Positions 49,150 through 61,452 of a DNA stretch of 64,000 nucleotides are shown one piece after another (position 1 is the stretch's first letter; every line of letters starts with the position of its first letter). The position numbers and the translations under genes are program-made. This DNA comes from Lepiota brunneoincarnata. Its lineage: Eukaryota > Basidiomycota > Agaricomycetes > Agaricales > Agaricaceae. Below the pieces are notes generated by a model. That model did no database searches. It was not told where the DNA came from and saw only the letters and a list, made by a program, of their open reading frames with translations. The stretch spans positions 310,001-374,000 of the forward strand of contig JAEBUN010000019.1 of NCBI GenBank assembly GCA_023014365.1, in the 5' to 3' direction.

Positions 49150-50270
49150 TTAATCATCCATGAATCCGGGACAAATATTTGACACAGATACAGCAATGAA
49201 GGTGTATTGGAAACAAAAACGACGTCGCCAGACCGCATTCCCTGACCGCATTCCCTCAGACTGAACATTTCTCTTGATCAGAAGAGCCTGATGATCGCAT
49301 GCTAATGAGGCTGTTTTTGATACCACTGGTCCTGAAACAGACTTGACCACGTTCAGCGAGGGCTCATTCAGTCGAGTTTTCCTCGGGAGAGCCGACATTC
49401 GTAGCCAATCAATCGACATGTGTTCACACCACCACCGCCACCGCGAACCTCTGCATTTCTTGACCGTGTCCATTGACATAGGTCGCCATCAAGGTTATCT
49501 GTCCTGACGTTTCTACTAAAGGGGAGAAACACCGCAAGACCATCCAGGTAAATTTCATCTTTGGCGGATTTTTGTAGAAAAAAGAATCATCCTCCAAGAC
49601 AATCGTAAAGGCGAAGTGTGGTTGACGAAACGACCACGGGCTCGTCTTCTCGACCCCGTGAGGATAGGTACAATTACAACTTCAGTTGAGTGAGGGATCG
49701 TAGGGAAAATTGAGAGAGTAGAGAGAAAGAGAATGAAACTGAGGAAAGAAACTGCAGGCTGGTTACACTCTAGCCTATCGCAGGTCTTATGGCAGCAGAG
49801 ACATCCTCGTCGTTAGGAGCTCAGGTATCTGAGTACAAATGTGCTACTTAATACTCAAATGAAATTATGTGCAGGGACGGATTCTGCACGCAGGCGAGTT
49901 TCCTTCCCTCACAGTTTCATGGTGTCACCCCATCCCAACCCCAACCTCATCTCTTAGCATCTGCTCCGGGGGGTCGCTTTATGGAAAAGCCTTGATCAGC
50001 CGAGGCATCGTTGACTTTTATGGCTTGGATTTCTCCGAGTCCGGTGTAAAGCAGCTCATTGCCCTCGAAGGTCAACTGCCAAATGCTGGTTGGCACTCTA
50101 CCTCCCTGGGCGAGTCTCGCACATGTGTAAGGATGATCACAGCCGCCAGTAATCGTTACACCAAAAGGGATATAACGGAACACGTTAGGTGTTCTATTAC
50201 CTCTGCAGTCACTAAGCACAAATCAGGCATAACCACGATTGTGCCGAGCAACTCCTTATTAAGAGAGTAG
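49150..50270 (+). pseudogene. Kinase fragment, copy 2
   Basis: Pieces matching the intact kinase: the N-terminal acidic region (around 49270-49340), the Gly-loop exon (SFSRVFLGRADI, 49358-49400), the ATP-lysine exon with frame damage (49480-49540), then after a repeat insertion VDFYGLDFSESGVKQLIALE (50008-50066). Exons downstream of that are missing. It cannot encode a kinase. Confidence 0.75.
49600..49905. repeat. Dispersed repeat, copy 2
   Basis: Inserted in the kinase fragment. It shares GGCGAAGTGTG, GCTCGTCTTCTCGACC, GAAACTGCAG, CATCCTCGTCGTTAGGAGCT and GGACGGATTCTGCACGC with the copies near 23733 and 59640, and ends TTTCCTTCCCTCACA, LTR-like. Confidence 0.55.
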
Positions 50271-50343
50271 TGACCCGGACAGGCAATCGAACCTGTGACC
50301 TCAGGAAACCAGCCGCATGCTCTAACCTCTGCACCAGGCCATG
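50270..50343 (-). ncRNA. tRNA-like sequence (probably a decayed tRNA or SINE head)
   Basis: On the minus strand it has GGCCTGG at the 5' end, AGAGGTTAGAGC like an A box, and ACAGGTTCGATTGCCTGT, a perfect T arm, then CCGGGTCA, which pairs with the 5' end with one or two wobbles. The anticodon arm does not pair well and the D arm is weak, so a working tRNA is unlikely. Confidence 0.35.
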
Positions 50344-52177
50344 ATAGAAGACCAATCAAGGCACATTAGGTAAGCAAGCCAAGTATTACACTAGCCATAG
50401 GGGGATCAGGGTCAATATCAGGTATTCGAAGCATAGTCCATTTCGTCACTTATACAACCAGCATGGTAGGCAGTGAGATAACTCTGGTGCTTTACAAGCA
50501 CTCACTGTACCTGCGCAGTACTTGCATCGACACACCATAGAGGGCTCCCGCGCCATTCTCAAGATCCAGCCCAAAATACGAAGTGAATACGACCGTAAAT
50601 GAAGTCTACCATGCTGGCCTAAAATGAAAATATTCTACTACATCCGACGCGTGTATGAGGCCTATCAACACACAGAAATGGACTCCATTATCGTCGCTGT
50701 CCTGTTCCATGGCTCGCTGCATTGCCCCGTCTGGGAAAGGGGGGTTCTCAGGGGCTTGTCAAACCCCAGAACCATTCATGCTTAAGCATATCAAGTTGGC
50801 CCGAGCTACGAGACACTAACAAATTCTGATCAACGGGTGCAGCCATCTAGCATGTGCACAGCCGGTACGAAACAGCACTCGTTCTAGGTGAGAAGTTTGT
50901 TGGACGGCCAAGGATACTTCGATTGAGGGACTGACAAAAATAAGATACGGGCGCTCTCGGCATCATGCATGTGCCGGGGCTCAACAATCGCGGGAAAGGT
51001 CGTGATGTAAGTGGTGATATGGTCAAATGGATGCCGGATCGCGTCCCTTCGTCCCGGGACAGCTGTACTGTACAAGCACCACTGACGGCGGGCGCAGTAA
51101 TACAGTCCCAGTTTTTTCTTAGCAGAGGCTGAAGAATATAAGTCAATATCTAGGCGAGCAAAAGTCACTCTTCGAAGTATCCTTTCTGATGTATTGTAGG
51201 TTGACCACCGGATTCTATTTCAATGTCTTGGTCAGACTTTTCTCTCTCTGAACAATCATAGATTTAGAACGTACTAGTAATTTGGCTTTCTGGTCTGAGA
51301 CCTGGCTGTCAGTCCCGTACCGCACAAGGGCGCAACCGGGACTTCCATTTAGCAGTGCATTTTTTTTATCTACCGGAAGGACATCGATACTCCATCGAAA
51401 GAACCACGGCTCAGTGAGAGAACTTAGGACCTTGGCAATACAAGATGAGAGCCCTCTTGCCTCTTCGAACCCATTTAGGTCCCGAAGTTGCAATGAGAGT
51501 ACGACACAGCGTGGACAACGATAACTATCATGGAGCTTTCGACTGGCGCCACCCTTTTCTAGACTGGCACTAACGCCCCGAACCCTCAGAAGACGTCACG
51601 GGCGGTGTGTGATGTGACGGACCAGCGGCTCACACCAGTACAATTTGGCGCCACAGGACCACACAGCCTTTGCTGCTATAGAATATGGGGAACTTAATGT
51701 TACGATATGCGGACGACATTCGGTTCAAAATTTGGGGTTCCGGGAACAACTTGGCTTTCCGTAGCCGACTTGTTGTATAAGTATATGAGCTTTGCTCCTG
51801 CGCCCTCAGGGTTCTCAGAAAAACCATTCAACGTTTTTCAGCCCCAGTGCTGCACGAAATCGACTCGGTTCTAACCCCCTCTCTCTCCCAGCTATCAAAT
51901 ACTATCCGTACACTCCCTGCCAAAGCACCCTGGAACATGTTCCGAAACATACATGTACCATATCTACCACACCTTATTCAACAGCTGGTGCCTCGTCTTG
52001 TAAGATTACCGGAGATTGATCCACATTTTAGCTGCTGATTAGTTTGTTCCGTTTCTCGACGGATAGTTCGGGAGGGGAAAATCGGAGAAAACCCTGACCA
52101 GCGGCGCATCTAGGCTCCCGCAAAGCCCCATCCGAGAGAGCCAGTACAACGATCCTCAGAACCGCAATGTTGAGGTC

Positions 52178-53230
52178 ATGACGAAGGACTCGATGTTGTC
52201 AAGAGACGATATTATCATCGCGTAAGCATTTTTTTTAAACACCCAGGATGATATCCCCCGAGTTCTCAACTTCACCCCCTCAGCATCATGGGTCCCACAG
52301 GTTCTGGCAAAAGTACTGTAAGGAGATCCAACCCCTCACACGCCAACGGGAATACGGTGCTTACAGCTGATTAGTTTGTCGAAATCGCAGCTGGCCTCGA
52401 GAGTGGCGTTGAACATACCCTGCAGTCGCAAACGAACGAAATACGTGCCGTTAGAGTCACCTTCCAAGGTTCCGAGCCTACAAGCGTAGTTTTGGTCGAT
52501 ACCCCCAGCTTTGACAACACGGAGAGATCGGACCTTGAAATTCTCAAGCTTGTATTGAAGTGGTTTAAATCAACGTGCGTACCTTAGTGATATGTCTCAA
52601 TATCATATTGGATTATTAAATGAGGAAAACAGGCACGAAGACGGCTTTTGTCTCTCAGGGATTCTGTACCTCCATAAAATTTCGGACAACCGCATGACAG
52701 GAACACTTCTGAAGAACTTGGAAATGTTCCGGAAGCTTTGTGGAGAATACGCGTATCAAAAAGTCATCCTCGCTACAACAATGTGGGAGTATGTTGTGCC
52801 GGAAATGGGGGATAAGCGGGAACTGGAATTGAAGGAGAGGTATTGGAAAGAAATGATAAGTAGGGGATCCAGGACCCTGCGTTTCGAAAAGACGCGAAAA
52901 TCGGCTTGGGAGATCTTGAATTGCATCATTATTCAGGGGTCTGACGGTGGAGCGACACAGATACAGAAGGAGCTCGTCGATCAGAAGAAGAACCTCCGCA
53001 ATACTGACGCTGGGAAGTACCTCGGCAGCGTTACCCAGCAGGTCGCTGCGGAGCTGAAGACGAATATAACGGACACCGAAAAAATGTCGAAAACATCGGA
53101 CATGGGTATCAACGGAAGGCTGGGGAGTGAGTTGGGCACACTACGAGGGCAGCCTGACGCTGTGGATGCTGACGCGTGTGAACTCGATGGGTCCTGGGTT
53201 GCGTGGCTGCGCAGCTCTCTCATGAAGTGA
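52178..53230 (+). CDS. AIG1-like G-domain protein, copy 3, 291 aa, altered switch II
   Basis: Exons 52178-52221, 52284-52317, 52375-52574 and 52633-53230 again sum to 876 nt. The P-loop IMGPTGSGKST is intact, but switch II reads DTPSFDNTE: the DxxG glycine is Ser. The rest is conserved (YWKEMISRGSRTLRFEKTRK, IQKELVDQKKNLRNTD) and ends WLRSSLMK. No stops or frame breaks despite clear divergence from copy 1. It may bind nucleotide without normal hydrolysis; this is inference from the motif. Confidence 0.8.
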
Positions 53231-53579
53231 TCGCCAACCCTGCAAGTACTTAGTATCGACTAGGCTTCAAGTTCGTAGGAGTGTTTATCGCTAGTGTTCA
53301 GGCTAGTATACTATATGAATATAGATATGCTTATTTATTGCTTATCGTATATTCACCAAATCCGCCGCAAGGAACGTTATTGTAGCAGTGTTGAGAATTG
53401 TAGTCAAGAAACCGCCCTAACCCGTCGTTCAAGCTCCAAGTGCCACAGTGTAATTGTGGCATCAAACGAAAAAACCCTAGCGTTCGCTACAACTCAGCCC
53501 CGACAAACTGCAATCATTACAAGAAACTGGGCACGACCCATCGGAAATAACGACAGCAGTTGTTCCCTACCAAACACCC

Positions 53580-54480
53580 CAGTAATCAACTATAAATCCA
53601 GGACAAGTGTTTGACACAGATGCAGCAAGGAACATGTATTGGAAGCAAAAACGACGTCGCCAGACCGCATTCCATTATCATGAGTTCAATGTCTCCAGCT
53701 GGGTAGTTCATGGGCCTCGCGGTACATGGGTCTGGTTTACCCTGCAGTGTTACCAAGAAGGAAGACCTGAGCATTGGTCACAAAAGACAGCCAGGCCTGA
53801 GATCCCTTCCACGCTCTGACCTGATATCATGCCAATCGATGAAATCCCGGAGATCCCTCCATCTCCAAGACAATATTCCATTGACCCGTATCCCCTTCCT
53901 GAGGTCTTACACTTGACCCACTACCACACTCGCAGAACCCAAGTCGCCGGGGACATTGACGCAGAAGGACCGGATACTGTACTTGTGAGCGTGTGCAGCC
54001 TTTATCGTACTTAGTTGTTTAATAGCTGGTACAGTATCAGTATCAACGTCGATGTTCGAGTCCTAGTGTAGATGTCTGCGCCATTTCAGAATGCAATCCT
54101 ATACCTGTGCGCCACCAGGTAGCTTTGTATTCGTTCAGTGATTTGTCTGGGCCCACTCCAGAGATGGATGCGAGCTCTCAACGTCTGGACATTGCCCTTG
54201 ATCCAGAAGAGGCTGATGGTCGCACGTTAATGCTTGCTAATGAGGTTGTTTCTGATACCGCTGGTCCTGAAACAGACTTGACCATGGCTAGCAACGAGCA
54301 AGCTGAACTGCCAGCACCAACTTCCAACTACCACAGCGCCACCAACAAATTTCCCCTCGCAATCCCCAGATACATCGACAGCCTCTCGAATAGCACTTTA
54401 CAAAGTTGTTCGTGACGTGATGAATATCCAGGAGGCATATCGACGCTATGTAAACTGTCGCTTTCATGGGAAAGCCTGCT
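53580..54480 (+). pseudogene. Kinase fragment, copy 3 (N-terminal region only)
   Basis: 53829-53984 matches exon 1 (IDEIPEIPPSPRQYSID) and 54030-54480 matches exon 2 (SFSDLSGPTPEMD, EVVSDTAGPETDLT), with a frame break near 54330. The sequence leaves the kinase after AYRRY, so the whole catalytic domain is absent. Confidence 0.75.
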
Positions 54481-56193
54481 GGCTTACATCATCAAATAGA
54501 CAATATAGATAGTGGCGAGCTCATGAGATAAGCCTCAGGTAATTCCTTCCTTGACCTTCGAATACTATCTCGAGTCCCGCTCATTCGTTTGGCCGCTCCC
54601 CTTTAGTGAGGCTGCCTACCGACTAAGTCCTTTCAAGGGGGCAAGGATTGGGTAGCGCTTCTTATGGCAACAATGACTACGATAATGGCACGAACTTTCC
54701 TGCTAACCAATATCTTATGAGCCGCCCATCCACCACACCCTAATATCATATCCGTCGGACAAGGCTACTCGAATCACGTTATGAATTCTGTAAGACAATA
54801 TGTATTCTGATTAGTCTACATATGCCAATGACAGGTTCAGTCCCGAAGTGACCTGCCAGGCCAAGAAGAATAGTACCACACGGTGGTCGGGCGACCCTAG
54901 CCAGCCCTGACCTCCATCTTGTATAATTGCTAGGTTAGTTTCATTCTGACGATGACAGCTGGTAACAAACTGCCACCACAGACTACCATCGGCTTCTTTT
55001 TGTAAAGCTGCAGAACTAGTTTTACATCGGCCCTAGTATTTCGGGGCCCGATCTTGAACCCATTGCCCGAGATATTGCGTTGCTATCACCAACTACTGAA
55101 TATGACATAGACCATGCAGTCACTAAACCTACTGCGAGGGCCTGTAAGGCTAGGCAGCGAGATAATTCTAAGCACTCAGTGCACGTGCGCAGTGCTTGCG
55201 TCTTCTGGGTCCTGCCAGAATGCGAAGAGAATAAGGCCGTAAATGACGTCCACCATGTTGGCCTGAAATGAAAACATTCTACTGCATTCGACACATGCAT
55301 GAGACCTACAAACACACAAGAATCAACTACATTATCGTCGCTGTCCTCGTTGCATTGCCCCACCCATCCAATACGTTACCCCATCTGAGAAAAGGGGGTT
55401 CTCGAAGCGTTCTCAAACTCTAGAACCATTCATACTTCAGCACGTCAAGTTGGCCCGAGCTGCGAGACGCAGCACACTAACCGACTCTGGTCAACGGGCG
55501 CATCTACCTAGCATGCGCACAGCCGGCACACAGCTGCGTTCGTTGGGGTGAGAAGTTTGTTGGACGGCCAAGGATACTTCGATTGAGGGACTGACAAAAA
55601 TAAGGTACAGGCGCTTCCGGCATCATGCGTGTGCCGGTGCTCAATCATCACGGGAAAGGTCGTAATGTAAGCGGTGGTATGGCCAAATGAATGCTGGATT
55701 GTGTCCCCTTCATCCCAGGACAGCTGTACAAGCACCACTGACGACAGACACAATAATACAGTCCCAAGTTTTTCTTAGTGGAGGCTGGAGAATATAAGTC
55801 AATATCTAGGTGAGCAAAAGTCACTCTTCGAAGTATCCTTTCTGATGTATTGTAGGATTGACCACCGGATTTTATTTCAATGTTCCGGTCAGACTTCTCT
55901 CTCTCTGAACAATCATAGATTTAGAACGTACAGCAAATCGGCTTTCTGGTCCAAGATGTCACTGCCAGCCCCGTATTATAGAAGGACGCCACCAATCCTT
56001 CCAGTTAGCAGTGCATTGTTTTTATCTTCGCCTACCGGAAGGACATCAATACTTTTTTATTGAAAAGAACCACGGCTCAGCGAAAGAACTTGGGGACCTT
56101 GGCTAGACAAAACGAGAGCCCCACTTGCTTCTTCGAGCCCATTTAGGTCCCAAAGTTGCAATAAGAGTACGACACAGCGCGGACAACGATAAC

Positions 56194-57013
56194 CGAGGGG
56201 CAACCGTCCGAGCAGCGTCCAAAGGCTGCCGGGGGGGGGGGGGGGGGGGTCGTGAGAACGTTCCAAATAGGGAGAGAAAATATCCCTGGTCACAGGACGT
56301 CACAGCCCATATCTAATCTATCAAGTGGGAAGTCGGCATAATCGGGGGCGTATGACCATGAAATAGGACTACATGTACAGATAGTACAGATACTAATTTC
56401 GAAGCTTCTTCCCAGCTGGAATTATGGTTGATCAAGTATGAGTACGGCCTTGTTTGGGTCGGCTTGCCATTTCTTCCGTGATCTCCGGAGGTAGGTTTCG
56501 GGTAGATTGGGTGCATTCCTCTTTGATACTGGAGGCCCACTCTTCATCTATCCATGTGTGCATCTGAACCCGCATGGTGGGTGGAATTTCGAGCAGATTG
56601 CAAAGCTTTGGGTCATCCGGATCGGTCTCCGGATGTTCCGTCAACCATCTGCAGAAAGAGGGCAAATTTGACAGGGAATGGGTACATTTGAACAAGAGGA
56701 ATATTTGAGTGTACGGTTGCACGTCTCGCATTTCACATGACATTTGTCGTTCGTATTGAAATATGTTTGTGTAACTGTGTCGTGTGGGTGATGATGAGGA
56801 TAAAGGAAAAAAGACAAGTTAATTGAAAGTAATGCAGAATACATCGGGTACACCGGGCCCTCGAGCTGGAAAGCGAATAGCATGGCCCTCAGAGATGGTA
56901 GACACGTGGAGGATTGACTCATCGTAGTAGATCAGCTTATCCAGTTGCTTATCATATCGCCAGCATGGCTCAGTGCTACAACCATTTATGGAAGGTTCTC
57001 ACGACCCCCCTCG
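56194..57013. mobile_element. 820-bp DNA transposon with 8-bp target duplication (hAT-like, non-autonomous)
   Basis: Flanked by ACGATAAC at 56186-56193 and 57014-57021; unit 3 has the empty site (ACGATAACTATCATGG). The ends are CGAGGGG and CCCCTCG. A longer inverted pair, GGGGGGTCGTGAGAAC (from 56244) and GTTCTCACGACCCCCC (56995-57010), lies inside. Eight-base duplications are typical of hAT elements. A run of 20 G (56230-56249) lies in the left end. Minus-strand frames inside (56743 down to 56432) show no transposase motif, so it is probably non-autonomous. Confidence 0.7.
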
Positions 57014-57698
57014 ACGATAACTATCATTGAGCTTGTTGACTGGCGCCACCCTTTTCTAGACTAGCACCAGCGCCTCGAACCCTCAGAAGACGTCACGGGC
57101 GGTGTGTGATATGACGGACCAGCGGCTCGCATCAGTACAATCTTGGCACCACGGGGGCACACAGCCTTTGCTGCTATAGAATGTGGGGAACTCAATGTTA
57201 CCATATGCGAATGGCATTGGGAAACAACGTCAAAATATGCGGACGGCATCCGGTTCAAAACTTGGGGTTCCGGGAACAACTTGGCCTTCAGTAGCCGACT
57301 CGTTGTATATATTAGCTTTGGCACTTTGCTCCTGCGCCCTCAGGATCCTCGGAAAAGCAAGCAACGTCTTTCGGCACTAGTGCTGCACGAAATCGGCTCG
57401 GTCTTAACACCTCTTCCCCGGCGATCCAATACTATCCGTAAACTTCCTGCCAAAGCACCCTGGAACATGTTCCGAAACACACATGTACCACACTGGATCA
57501 AACAGCTAGCGCTCCATTTTGTAAGATTAACACAGATTGATCCACATTTTAATTGCTGATAATTTTGTTCTGCTCCTCGACGGATAGTTCGGGAGGGAAA
57601 AATCGGAAAGAATCCCGACCAGCGGCACATGTAGGCTCCCGCAAAGCCCCATCCGAGAGAGCCAGTACAGCGATCCTCAGAACTGCACTGTCGAGGTT

Positions 57699-58720
57699 AT
57701 GACGAAGGACTCAAAATTGTCAGGAGATGATATTATCATCGCGTAAGCCTATTTTTAAACACCCAGGATGATATCGCCCAAGCTTTCGACTTCACTCCCT
57801 TAGCGTCATGGGTTCCACGGGCTCCGGCAAAAGTACTGTAAGGAGATCCAGTTCCTCACATGCCAGCGGGAATATGGTGCTTACAGTTGATTAGTTTGTC
57901 GAAATCGCAGCTGGCATCGAGAGTGACGCTGGACATATCTTGCAATCGCAAACGAACGAAATACGTGCTGTTAGAGTCACCTGCCAAGGTTCCAAGCCTA
58001 CAAGCGTAGTTTTAGTCGATACCCCTAGTTTTGGCGACGCGGCGAGATCGGACCTTGAAATCCTCGAGCTTGTATCGGGGTGGCTTAAATCGACGTACGT
58101 ACCTTAGTGATAGGTTTCAATATCATGTTTGGTTACTAAGTGAAGGGAACAGGTACGAAGCAGGCCTTTGTCTCTCAGGGATACTATACCTCCATAGAAT
58201 TTCGGACAACCGCATGGCAGGAGCCCCCCAAAAGAACCTGGAAGTGTTCCTGAAGCTTTTTGGAGAGGACGCGTACAAAAAAGTCATCCTCGTTACGACG
58301 ATGTGGGGGTTTGTTACACCGGAAGTGGGGGATAAGCGAGAACTGGTATTGAAGCAGAAGTATTGGAAAGAAATGATAAGTAGGGGCTCGAGGACCCTGC
58401 GTTTCGAAAAGACGCGAGAATCAGCTTGGGAGATCTTGAATTGCATCATTATTCAGGGATCTGATGGTGGAGCGACAGAAATACAGAAGGACCTCGTTGA
58501 TCGGAAGAAGAAGCTCCGTAACACCAAGGTTGGGGAGTACCTCTATATTGTTACGCAGCGGGTGGTTGCGGAGTTGAAGGTGAATATAACGTGCATCGGG
58601 GGGATGTCGAAAACACAGCGAGGGCAGCTCAACACCGCAGTTGCTGACATGGACGAACTCGATGGATCCTATGTTGGGTGGCTGCGCAGGCGTTCCAGGA
58701 AGCGACTGTCAGCCCAGTAG
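57699..58720 (+). CDS. AIG1-like G-domain protein, copy 4, 281 aa, altered P-loop and switch II
   Basis: Exons 57699-57742, 57804-57837, 57895-58094 and 58153-58720 (846 nt) join in frame. The P-loop reads VMGSTGSGKST (Pro to Ser before the GSGKST core). Switch II reads DTPSFGDAARSD, so the DxxG glycine is Ser. A ten-codon stretch before the C-terminus (SNTGVNGRL in copy 1) is deleted (GGMSKTQRGQL). The end differs (WLRRRSRKRLSAQ), giving a more basic tail. The frame is open throughout. Confidence 0.8.
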
Positions 58721-58916
58721 GTTTTTAGTATCAACTAGGTTTCAAGTATATATGCAAATGTTGTAGGGATGTCTGTTGCCGGTGCTTAAGCTAGTATGCT
58801 CTATGAATATATATATATTTATGTATTTATTGCTTGTCGTGGGTGATGTCATACGACCCTTTTCCGAATTACGATGGAAACTAAATTATCACTTAAGAAC
58901 TACAATACTCTCTACA

Positions 58917-59625
58917 TCCTCTCAAGTGGACCTGATGCTCAAGAGCCTCATCACAGTAGCAAGCACCTCCCGAGCCTTCTCAAACAAAAACATCTTCGCC
59001 CTCGCTTTATTCAAATCCTTCTCTCCCATCACAATCACAACATCCCAAGCACTCGAGATTGCATGCGCAAGTCTGAACCCAAACGTCACAACACCACTCG
59101 GTTCGTGTGTCTTGAGCGCCAGTTAGCACCACATCCGGATACGATCCGAGTAAGAAGATGATTTCCTGTGCTTGTGGGTACTCTATCAGCAGACCGGTAT
59201 TAATCTCGGATGGTGGGGGCAGGGGAAGGAGGTGCGGGTTTTTTCGGCCTATTGAAGCGAGCTGGACATGGGCATGTTGGAGGTAGGGATCCCGTGTCGC
59301 CTTCGAAGGAGAGCATGCGCTCCCTGTTGAAAGTGTAGTTGTTGATCCTGGTCGCCTTTAGCAGATGCTCTAAGAACAGAATTAGCCTCTCCTACAGTCT
59401 GGGTGCAATGTCCCGGATCTTGATGCCGGTGATACAGATCTGTCGACTTGTCAGTGTCAGGATCCTCGACAGCAGCACTAGTCTTCTGCATCTGCTCGTG
59501 CATGACCTGTGTCTCTTCAGTTGATGATCTGTTCCCAGTTCCTTTTCGGGTACTCGTGCCCTGAACAAGGCCGTAGTTGATGTGCAGCAGGTCCTTTGCC
59601 CACTCGAGGACCTTGAAGAATTGTG
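58917..59625 (-). pseudogene. 3' fragment of arginyl-tRNA synthetase (fragment 2)
   Basis: Matches the last exon and most of the exon before it in the intact gene at 62637 ([31 protein letters not shown] codons, THEPSGVVTFGFRLAHA). A one-base insertion after the codons for LTAL (GCCAGTTAGC near 59120) and other indels break it. It ends at the codons for FFKVLE, where the dispersed repeat begins. Confidence 0.85.
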
Positions 59626-59639
59626 AGTGAGACTTCTGG

Positions 59640-59830
59640 AAGGAGAGTGAAAGAGAGAGTGAAACTGTGGGTCAGGAAACTGTAGTCCGTTACGCTGTAG
59701 CCCTATCGGAGGTCTTATGGCAGCAGAGATATCCTCGTCGTTAGGAGCTAAGGTATCTAAGTACAAATGTGCTACTTAAATATCTAAATGAAGATGCGTG
59801 CAGGGACGGATTCTGCACACAGGTGAGTTT
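59640..59830. repeat. Dispersed repeat, copy 3
   Basis: Shares GAAACTGTAG, GGAGGTCTTATGGCAGCAGAG, ATATCCTCGTCGTTAGGAGCT and GCAGGGACGGATTCTGCACAC with copy 2 at 49600 almost base for base, and more loosely with copy 1 at 23733. Confidence 0.55.
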
Positions 59831-59839
59831 CCTCCCTCA

Positions 59840-60150
59840 CAACAAACACGTTCGATTCCCAGTGTAGATGTCTGCGCCGTTCCAGATTGCAGTCCTATAC
59901 CTGCGCGCCATGAGGTAGCTCTGTATTCGTTCAGTGATTTATCTGGACATTACGCTTGATCCAGAAGAGCCTGATGGTCGCATGCCAATGCTTGCTAATG
60001 AAATTGTTTCTGATACCGCCGGTCCTGAAACAGACTTGGACCACGGAGAGGCATATCAGCGCTATTCGCATACGCTGCCGCTTTCATGTGGTTGGCTTGG
60101 GCTAATTATGCGGTGCGATTCTGGTCTATTGATTTGCTCGAGAATAGACA
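59840..60150 (+). pseudogene. Kinase fragment, copy 4
   Basis: Short trace of kinase exon 2 (YSFSDLS, DPEEPDGRMPMLANEIVSD, AGPETDL), then the start of exon 3 (SIDLLENRQSPH). Internal deletion and loss of everything downstream. Confidence 0.7.
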
Positions 60151-60781
60151 ATCTCCCCATGCAATCTCCATTATTGTCACTGTCCTGGTTCACGGCTCGT
60201 TGCATTGCCGCGTCTGAGAAAAGGAGGTTCTCGAAGGCTCCTCAAACTTCAGAACCATCCATGCTTAAGCGCGCCAAGTCGGCCCGAGGTATGAGACCTA
60301 ATACACTAACCGACTCTGATCAACGGGTGCATCCACCTAGTATGAGCACAGCCGGCACACAGTTGCGTTCATTGGGGTGAAAAGTTTGTTGGATAGCCAA
60401 GGATACTTCGATTGGGGGACTGACAAAAATAGGGTACAGGCGCTTCCGGCATCATGCGTGCTAGGTGAGCAAGAGTCACTCTTTGAAGTATTGTAGGGTC
60501 AATCACCGGATTTTATTTCAATCTGAACAATCATAGATTCGGAACGTACAGTAATTTGGCCTTCCAGTCCAAGACGTCGCTGTCAGTCCGTATCATACAA
60601 GGAGGCCACCAATGCTTCCATTTAGCAGTGCTTTTTTATCTTCGCCTACCAGAAGGACATCAATACTTTGTTGAAAAGAACCACACCTTGGCTAGACAAA
60701 ACGAGAGCCCTCCTGCTTCCTAGAACCCATTTAGGCCCCGAAGTTGCGATGAGAGTACGACACAGTGGGGACAACAATAAC

Positions 60782-61060
60782 CGAGGGGCGACTGTCTGAG
60801 CAGCGCCCAGGCAACTCGGGGGGGTCGTGAGAACCTTCCAAATAGAGAGAGAAAATATCCCTGGTCACAGCACGTCCCAGCCCATACCTAATCTATCAAG
60901 TGGGAAGTGGGCATAATCGGGGCGTATGGCCATGAGTCCGAAGAATGTGATAGGGCTACATGCACAGATAGTACAGATACTAAATAATTAAAAGTAATGC
61001 GGACTACATCGGGTACACCAGAAGCGATTAGCATGTGGAAGGTTCTTACGACCCCCCCGA
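60782..61060. mobile_element. Deleted copy of the unit-4 transposon
   Basis: Begins CGAGGGGCGACTGT after ACAATAAC, carries GGGGGGGTCGTGAGAACC and ends GGTTCTTACGACCCCCCCG. The middle 540 bases are gone relative to 56194-57013. It has the same insertion site in the leader, so it was duplicated with the unit rather than inserted again. Confidence 0.65.
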
Positions 61061-61452
61061 TGACAAACAGTTATGAGCTTGTGGACCAGCACCAGCGCCT
61101 CGAACCCTCAGAATACGTCACGGGTGGTGTGTGATATGACGGATGGGGAACTCAATGTTATGATATCCGGGTCAAACTTTGGGTTTCGGGAGCAACTCGA
61201 TTTTCAGTAGCCGATTTGCTGTATATATGAGCTTTGCTCTCGCGCTCTCTGAAGAAAACATCCAACATTTTTCAGCACTATTACTGCACGAAAATCAACT
61301 CGGCTCTAACTCCTCCTTCCCGGCTATCCAATACTATCCGTACACTTCCTGCCAAGGCACCCTAGAACATGTTTCGAAACACACATGTAGCGCAGAAAAC
61401 CCAAATACAAGAGAGCCGATACAACGATCCTCAGAACTGCGCTGTCGAGGTT

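Larger units (their letters stand above)
46160..50454. repeat. Array unit 2
   Basis: About 4.3 kb: leader, GTPase copy 2, kinase debris split by a dispersed repeat, and a tRNA-like sequence. The leader matches unit 1 very closely over more than 1 kb, so units 1 and 2 are the youngest pair by eye. Confidence 0.7.
50455..54480. repeat. Array unit 3
   Basis: About 4 kb: diverged leader, GTPase copy 3, and an N-terminal kinase fragment. The start (AACCAGCATGG, CAAGCACTCACTG) matches 39755 in unit 1. Many small indels separate it from units 1 and 2. Confidence 0.7.
54640..60150. repeat. Array unit 4
   Basis: About 5.5 kb: leader (54640-56185 matches 39310-40850), an inserted transposon, GTPase copy 4, a 3' fragment of arginyl-tRNA synthetase, a dispersed repeat and a kinase scrap. 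About 110 extra bases near 54825-54935 are not in unit 1. Confidence 0.7.
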
